Shown here one piece after another: positions 24,938 to 32,607 of a stretch of 32,607 nt of DNA. Source of the DNA: Actinomycetes bacterium (GTDB taxonomy: Bacteria > Actinomycetota > Acidimicrobiia > Acidimicrobiales > Palsa-688); contig JAJZAM010000013.1 of assembly GCA_021799445.1 (NCBI GenBank), forward strand, positions 1 through 32,607, written 5' to 3'. The notes under the pieces were generated by a model that was not told where the DNA came from, did not search any database, and saw nothing but the letters and a program-made list of their open reading frames with translations. Every line of letters starts with the position of its first letter. The stretch's first letter is position 1. A program made the position numbers and the translations under genes.

Positions 24938-24974
24938 GCTCCTGCCGGTGCGCCACGAGCGCTCCGGCAGGAGC
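24938..24974. terminator. Strong hairpin after katG
   Basis: GCTCCTGCCGG (24938-24948), a 15-base loop, CCGGCAGGAGC (24964-24974): perfect 11-bp GC-rich arms, 46 bp after the katG stop. No U-tract follows on either strand. It lies between katG and a convergent gene ending at 25077, so it could serve both directions. Confidence 0.65.
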
Positions 24975-25076
24975 CGCTCAGGTTACGAGGACGAGGAGGA
25001 ACGCCGCCTGACGCCGAGTGAGCTTCTTAGCGAGACGCCTCAGGAATATCGGCATCCCGTAACACTATCCCCAGCC

Positions 25077-25547
25077 TTAGCGGGATGGTCGGGCAGGCTC
25101 CCCCGTTCTGGCTGCGACCGTCGCCGCAACCGCGAGAAGTACGGCGGCGGCGCACTCGACGACGAGGGATGACTTCGCGTACGGTGCGTCGAGGGAATCG
25201 CGAAAGCCGAACAGGCCGAAGTTGACCGAGACGAGTAGCGCAACGACCGTACCTGTAGCGAACACAGCCCCGCCGGCAAGAAAGACCGGCGAGCGCTTCA
25301 CCGCGACAACGGCCGACAGTGCTATCCCGGCTGCCACCTGAGCGAGGAAGAGCGGGCCGATCGTCGGGATATGACGGTACCCGCTCAACCACAGATGCAG
25401 GTGGATGACGGAGGAGACCACCAAAAGCACAGCCCCAGCCCACGCAGGCACCCTTGCGGTCCATCTCGAAACTGAGCCCTGCGCGGGGCCCGACCTGCGG
25501 AACCCGAAGGCCGCTGCCGAGCTGCTGGTACTCCGGAGTTTGCTCAC
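25077..25547 (-). CDS. Small four-helix integral membrane protein
   Basis: A 156-residue hydrophobic protein. The first ~30 residues are polar and basic. Helix 1 is about AWAGAVLLVVSSVIHLHLWL, followed by SGYRHIPTIGPLFLAQVAAG. Three more helices end in a short basic tail. The HLHLWxxGYRxIPTIGPLFLxQ pattern recurs in unnamed actinobacterial membrane proteins; I know no assigned function. GTG 25547 begins the longest frame, without a convincing ribosome site; a start closer to helix 1 is possible. It converges on katG and is divergent from the adenine deaminase gene, 185 bp away. Confidence 0.7.
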   Translation of the reverse strand: MSKLRSTSSSAAAFGFRRSGPAQGSVSRWTARVPAWAGAVLLVVSSVIHLHLWLSGYRHIPTIGPLFLAQVAAGIALSAVVAVKRSPVFLAGGAVFATGTVVALLVSVNFGLFGFRDSLDAPYAKSSLVVECAAAVLLAVAATVAARTGEPARPSR

Positions 25548-25720
25548 ACATGCTATCCGTAGCCGTCCTGTCCGGCGGATGCCGCATGGCGGCGCGCAGG
25601 CGGACCGACAACCGTTTCCCGTCAGGTCGCCGAGACGAGCGCGCCGATATCCGCTGGTGGTTCATTGTGAACACGCAGTTAAGTGACTCCGCCAACAGCC
25701 CACCTTCGGGCCCGATCATC

Positions 25721-25732
25721 TAAACTGCCATC
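25721..25732 (+). promoter_or_regulatory. Candidate -10 for a leaderless ade transcript
   Basis: TAAACT (25721-25726) ends 6 bases before ATG 25733, and no Shine-Dalgarno is present before that ATG. The geometry matches the furA promoter. A good -35 is not seen. Confidence 0.4.
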
Positions 25733-27502
25733 ATGAGGGACCATGTAGACGCCGAAGTCCGCTCACGTGCCGTCAGGGCAGCTCTCGGGAGGGAACCCTT
25801 CGACCTGCTCCTCGAGGGTGGAACCGTAATAGATGTAGGTACAGGTTTACTCCGCAACCTCGACGTCGGCGTAGTTGGTTCCCTGATCTCTAGCGTCCAT
25901 CCACGTGGGGCTCGCCAAGACGCCCACCTTCGGGTGGACTGCTCGGGGAGCTACATCGGACCGGGATTGATCGACATGCACGTTCACTTCGAGAGCTCGA
26001 TGCTCACACCGGGTCAGTACGCTTCGGCGGTAGGCCGTCGCGGAACCACCACAGTGTTCTGCGACCCACACGAGCTCGCAAACGTCGCCGGAGTCGAAGG
26101 AGTTCGATACTGCGTTCAGGCTTCCAAAGGACTTCCCGTCCGCTTCGTCTTCCAGGCTCCCTCCTGCGTCCCGCCCCAACCTGGCCTCGAGCTCTCCGGG
26201 CACGATCTGTTCGCCTCAGATATCGCCGAGATGCTCTCGTGGCCGGAAATGGCCGGCCTAGCTGAAGTTATGGACATGCTCGGGGTCCTCAGCCTCGACG
26301 ACCGAATGGTAGGAGTCGTAAGCGAAGGGCTCGCAAGCGGCAAGCTCGTGTCCGGACACGCCGCTGGCTTGAGCCCGACCGAGATACAGGCCTATCTCGC
26401 CGCCGGTATCGAGTCCGACCACGAGATCTTCGCGACCGGTGACGTTACGACGAGGCTCCAAGCGGGCATGACAGTCGAGCTACGCGGAATGCTAGACGGG
26501 CTACTACCCGACGTGGTGAACGGACTTGGCGCTCTGCCCGAGCTGCCATCCCACCTGGTGCTGTGCACCGACGATCTCTTCGCCGCAACCTTGCTCCGCG
26601 ACGGAGGTCTCGACCACCTGATTCGACGCCTGATCGGCCATGGCATGTCACCCGTAAGGGCGCTTCGCCTGGCGACCTATCACGCCGCCCTCCGGCTTGG
26701 ACGTCCAGACCTTGGGCTCGTAGCCGCCGGGCGTCAAGCTGACCTGATCCTCCTCAGCGATCTTGATGGGTTCGTGGTCACATCTGTCTACAAGGCAGGA
26801 ACGCTCATAGCCCGGGACGCAGAGATGCTAGTAGCGTGCCAGGAGGCTCCATCCACACCTCCGCTGGACACCGTCCACCTCGACGTTGTAAGGCCGGAGG
26901 ACTTCGTCCTGCGAGTTCCTCTTGCAAACGGGTCTGCAAGGATGAAGGCGATCGACGGGATCATAAACACTCGCTGGAACGAAGTGGACGTCGACGTCCT
27001 CAACAGTGAAGTCACCGTCCCCGATGGCTACTTGCTCCAAGCGGTCGTTCACCGCCACGGCCGTGCCAGCCAGCAGGTGCGCATAGCCCTAGTCACCGGG
27101 TGGGGCGACGAGTGGACTGGAGCGGTAGCTTCCACGGTGTCACACGACACTCACAATCTCGTCGTGTTCGGCCGAGACCCCCGCGACATGGCGGTCGCCG
27201 CTAACGCAGTTATAGCCACCCAGGGCGGGGTATCTGTGGCAAAGCAGGGCTATGTAGTATCCCAGATTGCGCTGCCGATAGCAGGAATCCTGTCACCACT
27301 ATCCGCCGGTGAGGTAGCGTCAGCCCAAGACGCGCTTCTTGCGGCGGCGGCGGACGCGGGACTCCCGCTGGGTGCTCTCAGTCAACCGTTGATGCAGGTG
27401 TTTGCGTCGAGTCTTGCTTGCATTCCTGGGCCACATCTCACTGACCTCGGCCTGATCGACGGCACCACCGGCGAACTATTCCACGACGCCATCGTCTCGT
27501 GA
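25733..27502 (+). CDS. ade: Adenine deaminase (Ade type, amidohydrolase superfamily)
   Basis: A 589-residue metal-dependent enzyme converting adenine to hypoxanthine and ammonia. The size matches the family (about 590). The metal-binding motif GPGLIDMHVHFESSMLTP is at about residues 77-94. TTTVFCDPHELANVAG, SGHAAGLSP and SDHEIFATGDV carry the further metal/catalytic His and Glu/Asp residues, and LVLCTDDLFA has the conserved Asp. The C-terminal adenine-deaminase domain (DTHNLVVFGRDPRDMAVAANAV, PIAGILSP) is complete. The gene has its own start, probably leaderless, and converges on the ABC permease gene 38 bp downstream. It opens the purine-related cluster that fills the rest of the window. Confidence 0.93.
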   Translation: MRDHVDAEVRSRAVRAALGREPFDLLLEGGTVIDVGTGLLRNLDVGVVGSLISSVHPRGARQDAHLRVDCSGSYIGPGLIDMHVHFESSMLTPGQYASAVGRRGTTTVFCDPHELANVAGVEGVRYCVQASKGLPVRFVFQAPSCVPPQPGLELSGHDLFASDIAEMLSWPEMAGLAEVMDMLGVLSLDDRMVGVVSEGLASGKLVSGHAAGLSPTEIQAYLAAGIESDHEIFATGDVTTRLQAGMTVELRGMLDGLLPDVVNGLGALPELPSHLVLCTDDLFAATLLRDGGLDHLIRRLIGHGMSPVRALRLATYHAALRLGRPDLGLVAAGRQADLILLSDLDGFVVTSVYKAGTLIARDAEMLVACQEAPSTPPLDTVHLDVVRPEDFVLRVPLANGSARMKAIDGIINTRWNEVDVDVLNSEVTVPDGYLLQAVVHRHGRASQQVRIALVTGWGDEWTGAVASTVSHDTHNLVVFGRDPRDMAVAANAVIATQGGVSVAKQGYVVSQIALPIAGILSPLSAGEVASAQDALLAAAADAGLPLGALSQPLMQVFASSLACIPGPHLTDLGLIDGTTGELFHDAIVS

Positions 27503-27540
27503 GCTACCTCAAGAGGGCCGACCGACGAGCTATCTTGCAA

Positions 27541-29205
27541 CTAGGCCGCGACCGATCCGAATCGCCGTAACACGGGGAGCTCAAGCACGCCGACGAGAGC
27601 GTAGATCGCGACCGACACGACGGTGATGGTGGCAACACCAGACCACAGCGCGTTGTACTGCGATTCCGTGCTCGACTCCAGCATGTAGAACCCTAGGCCC
27701 TTGCCTGTAGAGAGCCATTCAGCGAGGACAGCGCCGAGCAGAGCCCCCGGTGCGGCGATGCGAGCGGAGCTGAACAGCGACGGAAGGGCGCTGGGGACCT
27801 GCACCTTGGCCAGGATCTTCCACTTCGAGGCGTTGTACGCACGCATCAAGAGGAGCGAGTCAGCCGGAGCCGACCTCAGACCCTGAACGACGTTGACCAA
27901 GGTCGGAAAGAAGGTAACGATGCCCGCTATCACCGTCACACTGACGAGGCCCCGACCGAAGGCCAAAGCTATTAGCGGCGTCATCGCCACCAACGGAACC
28001 GAGCGCAGCACGACGGCAACCGGCATGAACGTCGCCTCGACAGTACGGCTTGTAACTACGGTCATCGCTGCTGCGACGGCAAGCACTGTGCCGAACAGGT
28101 AGCCCAGTGACGCGTCTCGGAGCGTAACCGTCAACTGGCTCAGAATCGTCGAACGATCAGCTGCAGCCGACGGCCCTTGGGTGAGGTAACGCCAGACGTC
28201 GGCGGGGGTCTTGGCGAAATACGAATTCAAGTGGAGTAGCTTCACGAAAGCAGTCCACAGAAGCACAGTTATCGCCACCGAAAGAACCAGGAACATCAAA
28301 GAACGTCCCGCCCTGTAGAGCCTTCCCCGGTTTCGGCTGCCGGAAGACACCACATGCGCAGCCGGTGGGAGAGCTGTCGCCCAGGGCATCGCGAACCTGC
28401 CTACAAGGCTCGTCGCTGCGTATCCCAACCCTGCCAGAGCTGACGCGAATAAGGCGATGCTCCACACGCGGGTCACGTCCAGGGACTGCTCGGCATTGAT
28501 CATGGCGACACCGAGACCTCGGGTGCCACCTAGATACTCACCTATGATCGCCCCGAGGAGCGCAGCCGGCGCGGCGATCCGCAGAGCAGCGAACAAGCTC
28601 GGCAGAGATGACCACAGACGCACCTTGACCACGGCCCCCCACGAACCGCCACCGTACGCCGTTACCAGGTCCAAGCTTGTCCGGTCAGCCGACCTCAGCC
28701 CTGCCGACATGCCGACGAGGGTCGTCAAGAAAACGCTCATGGCCGCCAAGACCACCTTGGGCTTGTCGCCACCGAACACGATGTTCAGAATCGGAGCGAT
28801 AGCGATGATCGGCATTGCGTAACTCGCAATGGCCAGACGCAGGAGAGCTGCCTCCACCGGAGGGCTTACCACGAACACCAACGCAAGCAGCACTGCGAGG
28901 GCATTACCCCACAGCCAACCTTGCGCCGCTTCCGCAATGGTTATGCCCGCGTTCTCTCGGAGCAGAACTCGATTACTCCACAGTCCATCGAGCACTCCCA
29001 CGGGGGTCGGCATGATGTGCTTCCCGGCGAACACGAACACAGCTAGGAGCTCCCAGACGACAAGAATGCCCGCCACTCCAAGGACGGCGCCAATCCAGGA
29101 CGTCTCCGACATACGTGCAAGCGGCCGAATCACCGCTCGTCCGCGACCACCGCGACCAGCAGGCCCCGGCTCGACAAGTTCGCGTTCCGCTACCAGCTGG
29201 AGCAT
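27541..29205 (-). CDS. ABC transporter permease with two fused permease domains
   Basis: A 554-residue inner-membrane protein made of two SsuC/TauC-like permease domains in tandem, about residues 30-280 and 300-550. Each has five to six helices and the cytoplasmic loop that contacts the ATPase. APAALLGAIIGEYLGGTRGLG in the first half corresponds to APGALLGAVLAEWLSTGKGLG in the second, showing that the two halves are homologous. A single chain could thus replace the usual permease dimer. ATG 29205 abuts the ATPase stop at 29206 with no gap, so translation is coupled. Importers of this class take up nitrate, sulfonates, pyrimidine precursors and similar small molecules. The neighbouring deaminases suggest a purine or related base, which is inference. 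Confidence 0.9.
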   Translation of the reverse strand: MLQLVAERELVEPGPAGRGGRGRAVIRPLARMSETSWIGAVLGVAGILVVWELLAVFVFAGKHIMPTPVGVLDGLWSNRVLLRENAGITIAEAAQGWLWGNALAVLLALVFVVSPPVEAALLRLAIASYAMPIIAIAPILNIVFGGDKPKVVLAAMSVFLTTLVGMSAGLRSADRTSLDLVTAYGGGSWGAVVKVRLWSSLPSLFAALRIAAPAALLGAIIGEYLGGTRGLGVAMINAEQSLDVTRVWSIALFASALAGLGYAATSLVGRFAMPWATALPPAAHVVSSGSRNRGRLYRAGRSLMFLVLSVAITVLLWTAFVKLLHLNSYFAKTPADVWRYLTQGPSAAADRSTILSQLTVTLRDASLGYLFGTVLAVAAAMTVVTSRTVEATFMPVAVVLRSVPLVAMTPLIALAFGRGLVSVTVIAGIVTFFPTLVNVVQGLRSAPADSLLLMRAYNASKWKILAKVQVPSALPSLFSSARIAAPGALLGAVLAEWLSTGKGLGFYMLESSTESQYNALWSGVATITVVSVAIYALVGVLELPVLRRFGSVAA

Positions 29206-30201
29206 CTAGACGTCATCTCCGCTCGCTGGGACTCCATCGGAGAAGAGCAGATCTGATAGCTGGTCGGTCAACTGATGGAAACGAGATGACTTCATCATGT
29301 CCGGCGTCCGAGGGCGGGGTAAGTCCACGCTGACTACGGTTCGTACCCTGCCAGGCCTCCCGGTCATCACGACGACCTGATCGGCCAGGAAGACGGCCTC
29401 ACTGATCGAGTGGGTAACAAGAACTGTCGTAGTGGCCCGCTCCGCCCAGATCCGCAGAAGCTCCATATTGAGCCTCTGACGGGTCATCTCGTCCACAGCC
29501 GCGAAAGGCTCGTCCAGAAGTAACAACTCCGGCTCGACGACCAACGCCCTGGCGATAGCCACACGCTGTCTCATCCCACCCGAAAGCTGAGAGGGCCGGG
29601 CCTTCTCGAAGCCTTCCAGGCCGACCAACCTGATCAGATCATCGACCTCTGAGTCGGGCACCTTCACCGACGTCAGCTCAAGAGGGAGCCTCACGTTTGA
29701 CCTCACTGAGCGCCACGGCAAAAGAGCCGCGTCCTGGAACGCGATGCCCAGTCTGTGGCTCTTGCGCAGCTGCGCTGGAGTCTCGCCATTGATCACCACG
29801 CTGCCCGAAGTTGGCCTCTCCAGGTCAGCCAGGACCCGTAGCACCGTCGACTTACCGCACCCTGAAGGACCGATCAGCGCAATGAAAGCACCGCGCGCAG
29901 CGGTCATGTCGAATGACTCCAGGGCAGTAACGGCGCTTCGGCCGATCCTGAACTTCTTCGTCAGACCAGCGATCTCGATACCGACACCGCCGAGACTGCA
30001 CGAAACCCCCTCATCCGCGGAGGTCCTCAAAGTGGCGATGGGGCCGTCCTCGCGGCTGGCATGCCTGGGAATGACTGATCCTGCTGGCACGGTTGCATCA
30101 ATCCAATCTCCAATAGGGCGGGCAAGTACATCCCTCCCATTGTGAGCTACGGAATCCACTTGATCAACACTCCAGGGGTCATTTTCACACAACTGACACA
30201 T
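29206..30201 (-). CDS. ABC transporter ATP-binding protein (SsuB/TauB type)
   Basis: A 331-residue ATPase powering the adjacent permease. Walker [11 protein letters not shown]-loop [11 protein letters not shown], signature [15 protein letters not shown], Walker [14 protein letters not shown] and switch VTHSISEAV are all intact. The ABC core begins only at about residue 75. The preceding segment, starting MCQLCEND, has no match I recognise. ATG 30201 is supported by AAGGGA five bases upstream, and the only later in-frame starts (such as a GTG near residue 38) lack a ribosome site, so the extension may be real. It is divergent from the 2OG oxygenase, with 81 bp between starts, and precedes the permease without a gap. 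Confidence 0.92.
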   Translation of the reverse strand: MCQLCENDPWSVDQVDSVAHNGRDVLARPIGDWIDATVPAGSVIPRHASREDGPIATLRTSADEGVSCSLGGVGIEIAGLTKKFRIGRSAVTALESFDMTAARGAFIALIGPSGCGKSTVLRVLADLERPTSGSVVINGETPAQLRKSHRLGIAFQDAALLPWRSVRSNVRLPLELTSVKVPDSEVDDLIRLVGLEGFEKARPSQLSGGMRQRVAIARALVVEPELLLLDEPFAAVDEMTRQRLNMELLRIWAERATTTVLVTHSISEAVFLADQVVVMTGRPGRVRTVVSVDLPRPRTPDMMKSSRFHQLTDQLSDLLFSDGVPASGDDV

Positions 30202-30282
30202 TGAGGTCCCTTAGAGGTTCCACACGAAGGCGATTGCGATTGTTCACCGATCCGAAACAGACGGGCTTGTATCGTCGCAATC
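30202..30282. promoter_or_regulatory. Divergent control region with 9-bp inverted repeat
   Basis: CGATTGCGA (30231-30239) and TCGCAATCG (30275-30283) are perfect inverted arms 35 bp apart, between the divergent ATPase and oxygenase genes. The right arm runs into the oxygenase GTG start. Such spacing could hold two operator half-sites that loop or cooperate, or could be an unusually long hairpin. No ribosome binding site precedes GTG 30283. Confidence 0.4.
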
Positions 30283-31242
30283 GTGAGCACAAGAACGATT
30301 CCCCGCGTTAACCTCCAGACCGACAGCCCAGAGGACCTTACCGACGCATTAGTTGGTGCCTCCTGCGCATTCGTCACAGGGCACTCTCTCCCTGCAGAAG
30401 TTCGCGACGATCTGCTTGACGTGTCACGTGCCTTCTTCGACCTATCGGGCGCCGAGAAGTCGAAGGTTCGCTGGCCCGGTGACGGGATCTGGCGAGGCTG
30501 GCAGGCCCTCGCGGGAAATCGCGTGGTCGAGGACCTAACCGCCTCGGCTGTCCTCGAACGCTTCGAGCTGCCCTCAAGGGCCAACACTCCTTTGGATCGC
30601 AGCCCAGGAAGCCCCGGATTTGACCACTTCGACTTGTGGCCGGGCCGTCCCGAGGGATTCGCAGCAGCATGGACCCGCTACCATGACAGCCTTGCCGCCT
30701 TGTCCAACCGGATCATCCACTCCATCTCCGCGGTATTGAAGCTACCGACCTCGGAGCTTGGAAAGTGGTGTGAACAACACCACGGCAACCTTGTGGTCAA
30801 CAACTACCTGCCACAGTTGGAAGAGCCTCCTGAAGGGACGCTGCGACAGAGGGCGCACACGGACCTAGGCGGACTCACCGTGCTTTGGGCTGACGATGCT
30901 CCGGGCGGACTAGAAGTCCGCCTGCCAAACCACGACGAGTGGACGCCGGTCGAGTTTCGAGACGGTGATCTGCTGGTACAGCCCGGAGACATGCTCGCAC
31001 GGTGGACCAACGGCGTCCTGCGCGCCAATATCCACCGCGTAGTAAACCCGCCTCGCGGGCTCGGCGCGCTGAGCCGGAGGCTATCAGTCGTCTACTTCCA
31101 CTACCCCGATCTCGACACCACCATCGTCCCCGCCGACTCGTGCATCTCCACGGACTGCCCTCGGCTGCCTTCGATGCACGCCGGAGAACACCTAAGGCGG
31201 GCCGTACACGACCCGAAGCGACGGACGTACCCACAGCTGTAA
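30283..31242 (+). CDS. Fe(II)/2-oxoglutarate-dependent oxygenase, isopenicillin-N-synthase family
   Basis: A 319-residue cytoplasmic non-heme iron oxygenase. The N-terminal DIOX_N-type domain (IPRVNLQTDSPEDL, FVTGHSLPAEV, FFDLSGAEKSKV) is followed by the 2OG-Fe(II) jelly roll. Iron ligands are His192 and Asp194 in RAHTDLGGLTVLW and His251 in NIHRVVNPP; Arg266 and Ser268 in RRLSVVYF bind 2-oxoglutarate. All residues are present, so it should be active. Relatives hydroxylate or oxidise small molecules and include fungal thymine 7-hydroxylase, so a base-modifying or N-dealkylating role in this purine cluster is conceivable but unproven. It is encoded against the surrounding minus-strand genes. 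GTG 30283 is the only start close to the domain. Confidence 0.88.
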   Translation: MSTRTIPRVNLQTDSPEDLTDALVGASCAFVTGHSLPAEVRDDLLDVSRAFFDLSGAEKSKVRWPGDGIWRGWQALAGNRVVEDLTASAVLERFELPSRANTPLDRSPGSPGFDHFDLWPGRPEGFAAAWTRYHDSLAALSNRIIHSISAVLKLPTSELGKWCEQHHGNLVVNNYLPQLEEPPEGTLRQRAHTDLGGLTVLWADDAPGGLEVRLPNHDEWTPVEFRDGDLLVQPGDMLARWTNGVLRANIHRVVNPPRGLGALSRRLSVVYFHYPDLDTTIVPADSCISTDCPRLPSMHAGEHLRRAVHDPKRRTYPQL

Positions 31243-31303
31243 GGTTCCCCCACGACTCTCGAAAGCTTGTAGAAGAGGGGTACCTAGACGAAAAGGGGTT
31301 CCG

Positions 31304-32332
31304 TCAAGTCGCTTCGAGTTGCCTCTCCAGGTGCTCCAGTTCATCAGAGAACGCACGACGCAGCGACGTCTTGTCGGAGTCGTCCAGCCATGTAGCTTCG
31401 ATACCGTCGAACACAAACCGCCTGACCTGAGCGACGTCGTAGTGCAAAGCCATGCATAGGTCTGCGTATTCCGATCCGATGTCGGTGCGAAACATTGTCG
31501 GATCGTCTGAGTTCAAGGTCACGCGCAAGCCGGCGTCAACCATATCCCTGATCGGGTGGGTACGTAGATCGGTCCAGCCGTACACGACGGACGTGGATGT
31601 TGGACAACAGGTGAAGTAGATTCCCTCGTCCCTACAGCGCGCAGTTACCTCCGGGGACTCCAGGACATGGTATCCATGATCGATCCGTTCGCATCCGAGC
31701 AGGTCGAGGCAGGTGGTTACGTTCTCCGGGGGACCGTCCTCGCAAGCGTGACTCGTCAGTCGAAGCCCATTCCGTGCAGCTAAGGCGAATGCCTCGACGA
31801 ACCTCTCCGGTGAGTCGGGCGATTCCGCTCCATCCATTCCCAGACCGATGACTTCGGGTCGACGTAGCTCGACAACTTCCTCTACCATCTGACGGGCCGT
31901 AGCCGGCTCGTCTTGACGGTAAACATCAGCTATCAGCCTGCACTGCACGCCGAGGTCCGTCTCCGCCTGACGAATGCCGTCGATCATCCCGTCAAGTACC
32001 GTGGCAATCCTGATACCTCGGCGGGTATGAAGGGTGGGGTTAAAGAACATTTCACGGTAGCGCAAGTTCCCTAGGGTAACCCCGTCTTCAAGCGACTCGT
32101 AGGCTACGCGAGCAAAGTCCTCACGGTCGACCAGCGTCGAAGATACCAAGGCGAAAATGTCCAGAAACTCGTAGATCGTTGCATAGTCGTAGAGCTTCGA
32201 TACGTCGCCTGTCGGTAAGGCTATGCCGTGACGCTTTGCAAGGTCTGCGAAAGTCGAAGCCCGTACCGTGCCTTCGAAGTGGCAGTGCAATTCCACCTTT
32301 GGAACCTTGCGGAGGAACTCCTCGAATCGCAT
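31304..32332 (-). CDS. add: Adenosine/adenine deaminase family protein (Add type)
   Basis: A 342-residue zinc hydrolase of the adenosine deaminase family. ELHCHFEGTVR supplies Zn ligands His16 and His18. SHACED contains His195 and catalytic Glu198, with Cys in place of the usual Gly of HAGE. ERIDHGYHV and TLNSDDPTMF (Asp276, Asp277) complete the site. The family covers adenosine deaminase, fungal/bacterial adenine deaminase and aminodeoxyfutalosine deaminase, and I cannot decide among them by eye. The symbol is therefore provisional. It follows the binding-protein gene by 18 bp on the same strand, so the two are probably co-transcribed. It is the second aminopurine deaminase in the cluster, unrelated in sequence to the Ade enzyme at 25733. 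Confidence 0.85.
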   Translation of the reverse strand: MRFEEFLRKVPKVELHCHFEGTVRASTFADLAKRHGIALPTGDVSKLYDYATIYEFLDIFALVSSTLVDREDFARVAYESLEDGVTLGNLRYREMFFNPTLHTRRGIRIATVLDGMIDGIRQAETDLGVQCRLIADVYRQDEPATARQMVEEVVELRRPEVIGLGMDGAESPDSPERFVEAFALAARNGLRLTSHACEDGPPENVTTCLDLLGCERIDHGYHVLESPEVTARCRDEGIYFTCCPTSTSVVYGWTDLRTHPIRDMVDAGLRVTLNSDDPTMFRTDIGSEYADLCMALHYDVAQVRRFVFDGIEATWLDDSDKTSLRRAFSDELEHLERQLEAT

Positions 32333-32350
32333 TACCGCCCCTGCCTCATG

Positions 32351-32607
32351 TCAAGCTGGCACCGGCAGGGAGCTTTGCCCATTGTAGATCTCCTGCATGA
32401 TCGAGTTGTCGAAGTAGCTTTGCGAGCTCTTGATACCCAAGAGGGAGAGAGTCGATATATTCTGCGCTATATCCGTGGGGTCCATCCAAAGCAGGCCATG
32501 GGCTTCGGTGACCGAAGTCTTGTAAAGAGGCTCATAGGCCGCGAGCTCCTTGGTCTGCGTCGGAATGTCAAGGCCGTTGGTCTTCCCGTAGACGTTCACC
32601 GTAAGGT
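32351..32607 (-). CDS. C-terminal end of an ABC transporter substrate-binding protein (cut by right edge)
   Basis: Only the last 85 residues are inside the window. The pattern (LAAYEPLYKTSVTEAHGLLW, MDPTDIAQNISTLSLLGI, then a polar tail) resembles the last helices of NMT1/THI5-like periplasmic or lipoprotein binding proteins, where residues that pack against the ligand lobe are followed by a short tail. With the SsuBC-like ATPase and permease nearby, it is the likely binding component of the same importer. The start and any lipobox lie beyond the edge, and the GTG inside the fragment is not the true start. The stop at 32351 is 18 bp before add. Confidence 0.65.
   Translation of the reverse strand, partial: LTVNVYGKTNGLDIPTQTKELAAYEPLYKTSVTEAHGLLWMDPTDIAQNISTLSLLGIKSSQSYFDNSIMQEIYNGQSSLPVPA

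Overview
The window looks like chromosome from a high-GC Gram-positive bacterium. Genes are packed head-to-tail, GTG and TTG starts are common, and a fur gene sits directly upstream of katG. The protein repertoire (B12-dependent acyl-CoA mutase, luciferase-like monooxygenase, XdhC, LysM-NlpC/P60 hydrolase, Thr-rich sortase-type tail) fits Actinobacteria. An Acidimicrobiia-like lineage is my guess and is not shown by any marker gene here. I see no phage, insertion sequence, CRISPR array or rRNA.

Layout. 1-1243: a frameshifted PLD/DEAD helicase running off the left edge, a gene-free stretch, and a tRNA-Arg(ACG). 1472-3050: a DUF457-like membrane protein and galE, divergent. 3199-4779: a LysM/NlpC-P60 cell-wall hydrolase with a perfect 168-bp internal duplication. 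4831-6942: a membrane-anchored extracellular protein and an aldo/keto reductase, divergent across only 21 bp. 6934-7745: a decayed Gly-rich surface protein whose signal peptide carries a stop and whose sortase-like tail is in another frame. 7927-10768: HAD phosphatase, pgi and a DCC thiol-disulfide oxidoreductase.

10831-15970 is the most interesting block. A promoter overlapped by an 18-bp perfect palindrome leads a five-gene operon: nitroreductase, mutase large subunit, B12-binding small subunit, acyl-CoA ligase, TetR regulator. The large subunit belongs to the methylmalonyl-CoA mutase family, but the three residues that recognise methylmalonyl-CoA are changed (Tyr to Leu, Arg to Ile, catalytic His to Asn). 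The cobalamin-binding Lys/Asp/His triad in the small subunit is intact. This suggests an adenosylcobalamin-dependent acyl-CoA mutase of unassigned substrate, fed by its own CoA ligase.

15977-22076: an orphan XdhC, a CDF cation exporter, an LLM flavin monooxygenase, a METTL7-like methyltransferase behind a LapA-like membrane protein, and a YihY/BrkB protein translationally coupled to a 141-aa remnant of a ClC chloride channel. 22125-24974: a FurA-KatG peroxide-defence pair with a leaderless furA promoter and a strong hairpin after katG. 25077-25547 is a small membrane protein.

25733-32607 looks like a purine or N-heterocycle uptake and catabolism locus. It holds adenine deaminase, a double-domain ABC permease, its ATPase, an isopenicillin-N-synthase-type Fe(II)/2-oxoglutarate oxygenase encoded on the opposite strand inside the cluster, a second (Add-type) aminopurine deaminase, and the C-terminus of a substrate-binding protein cut by the right edge.
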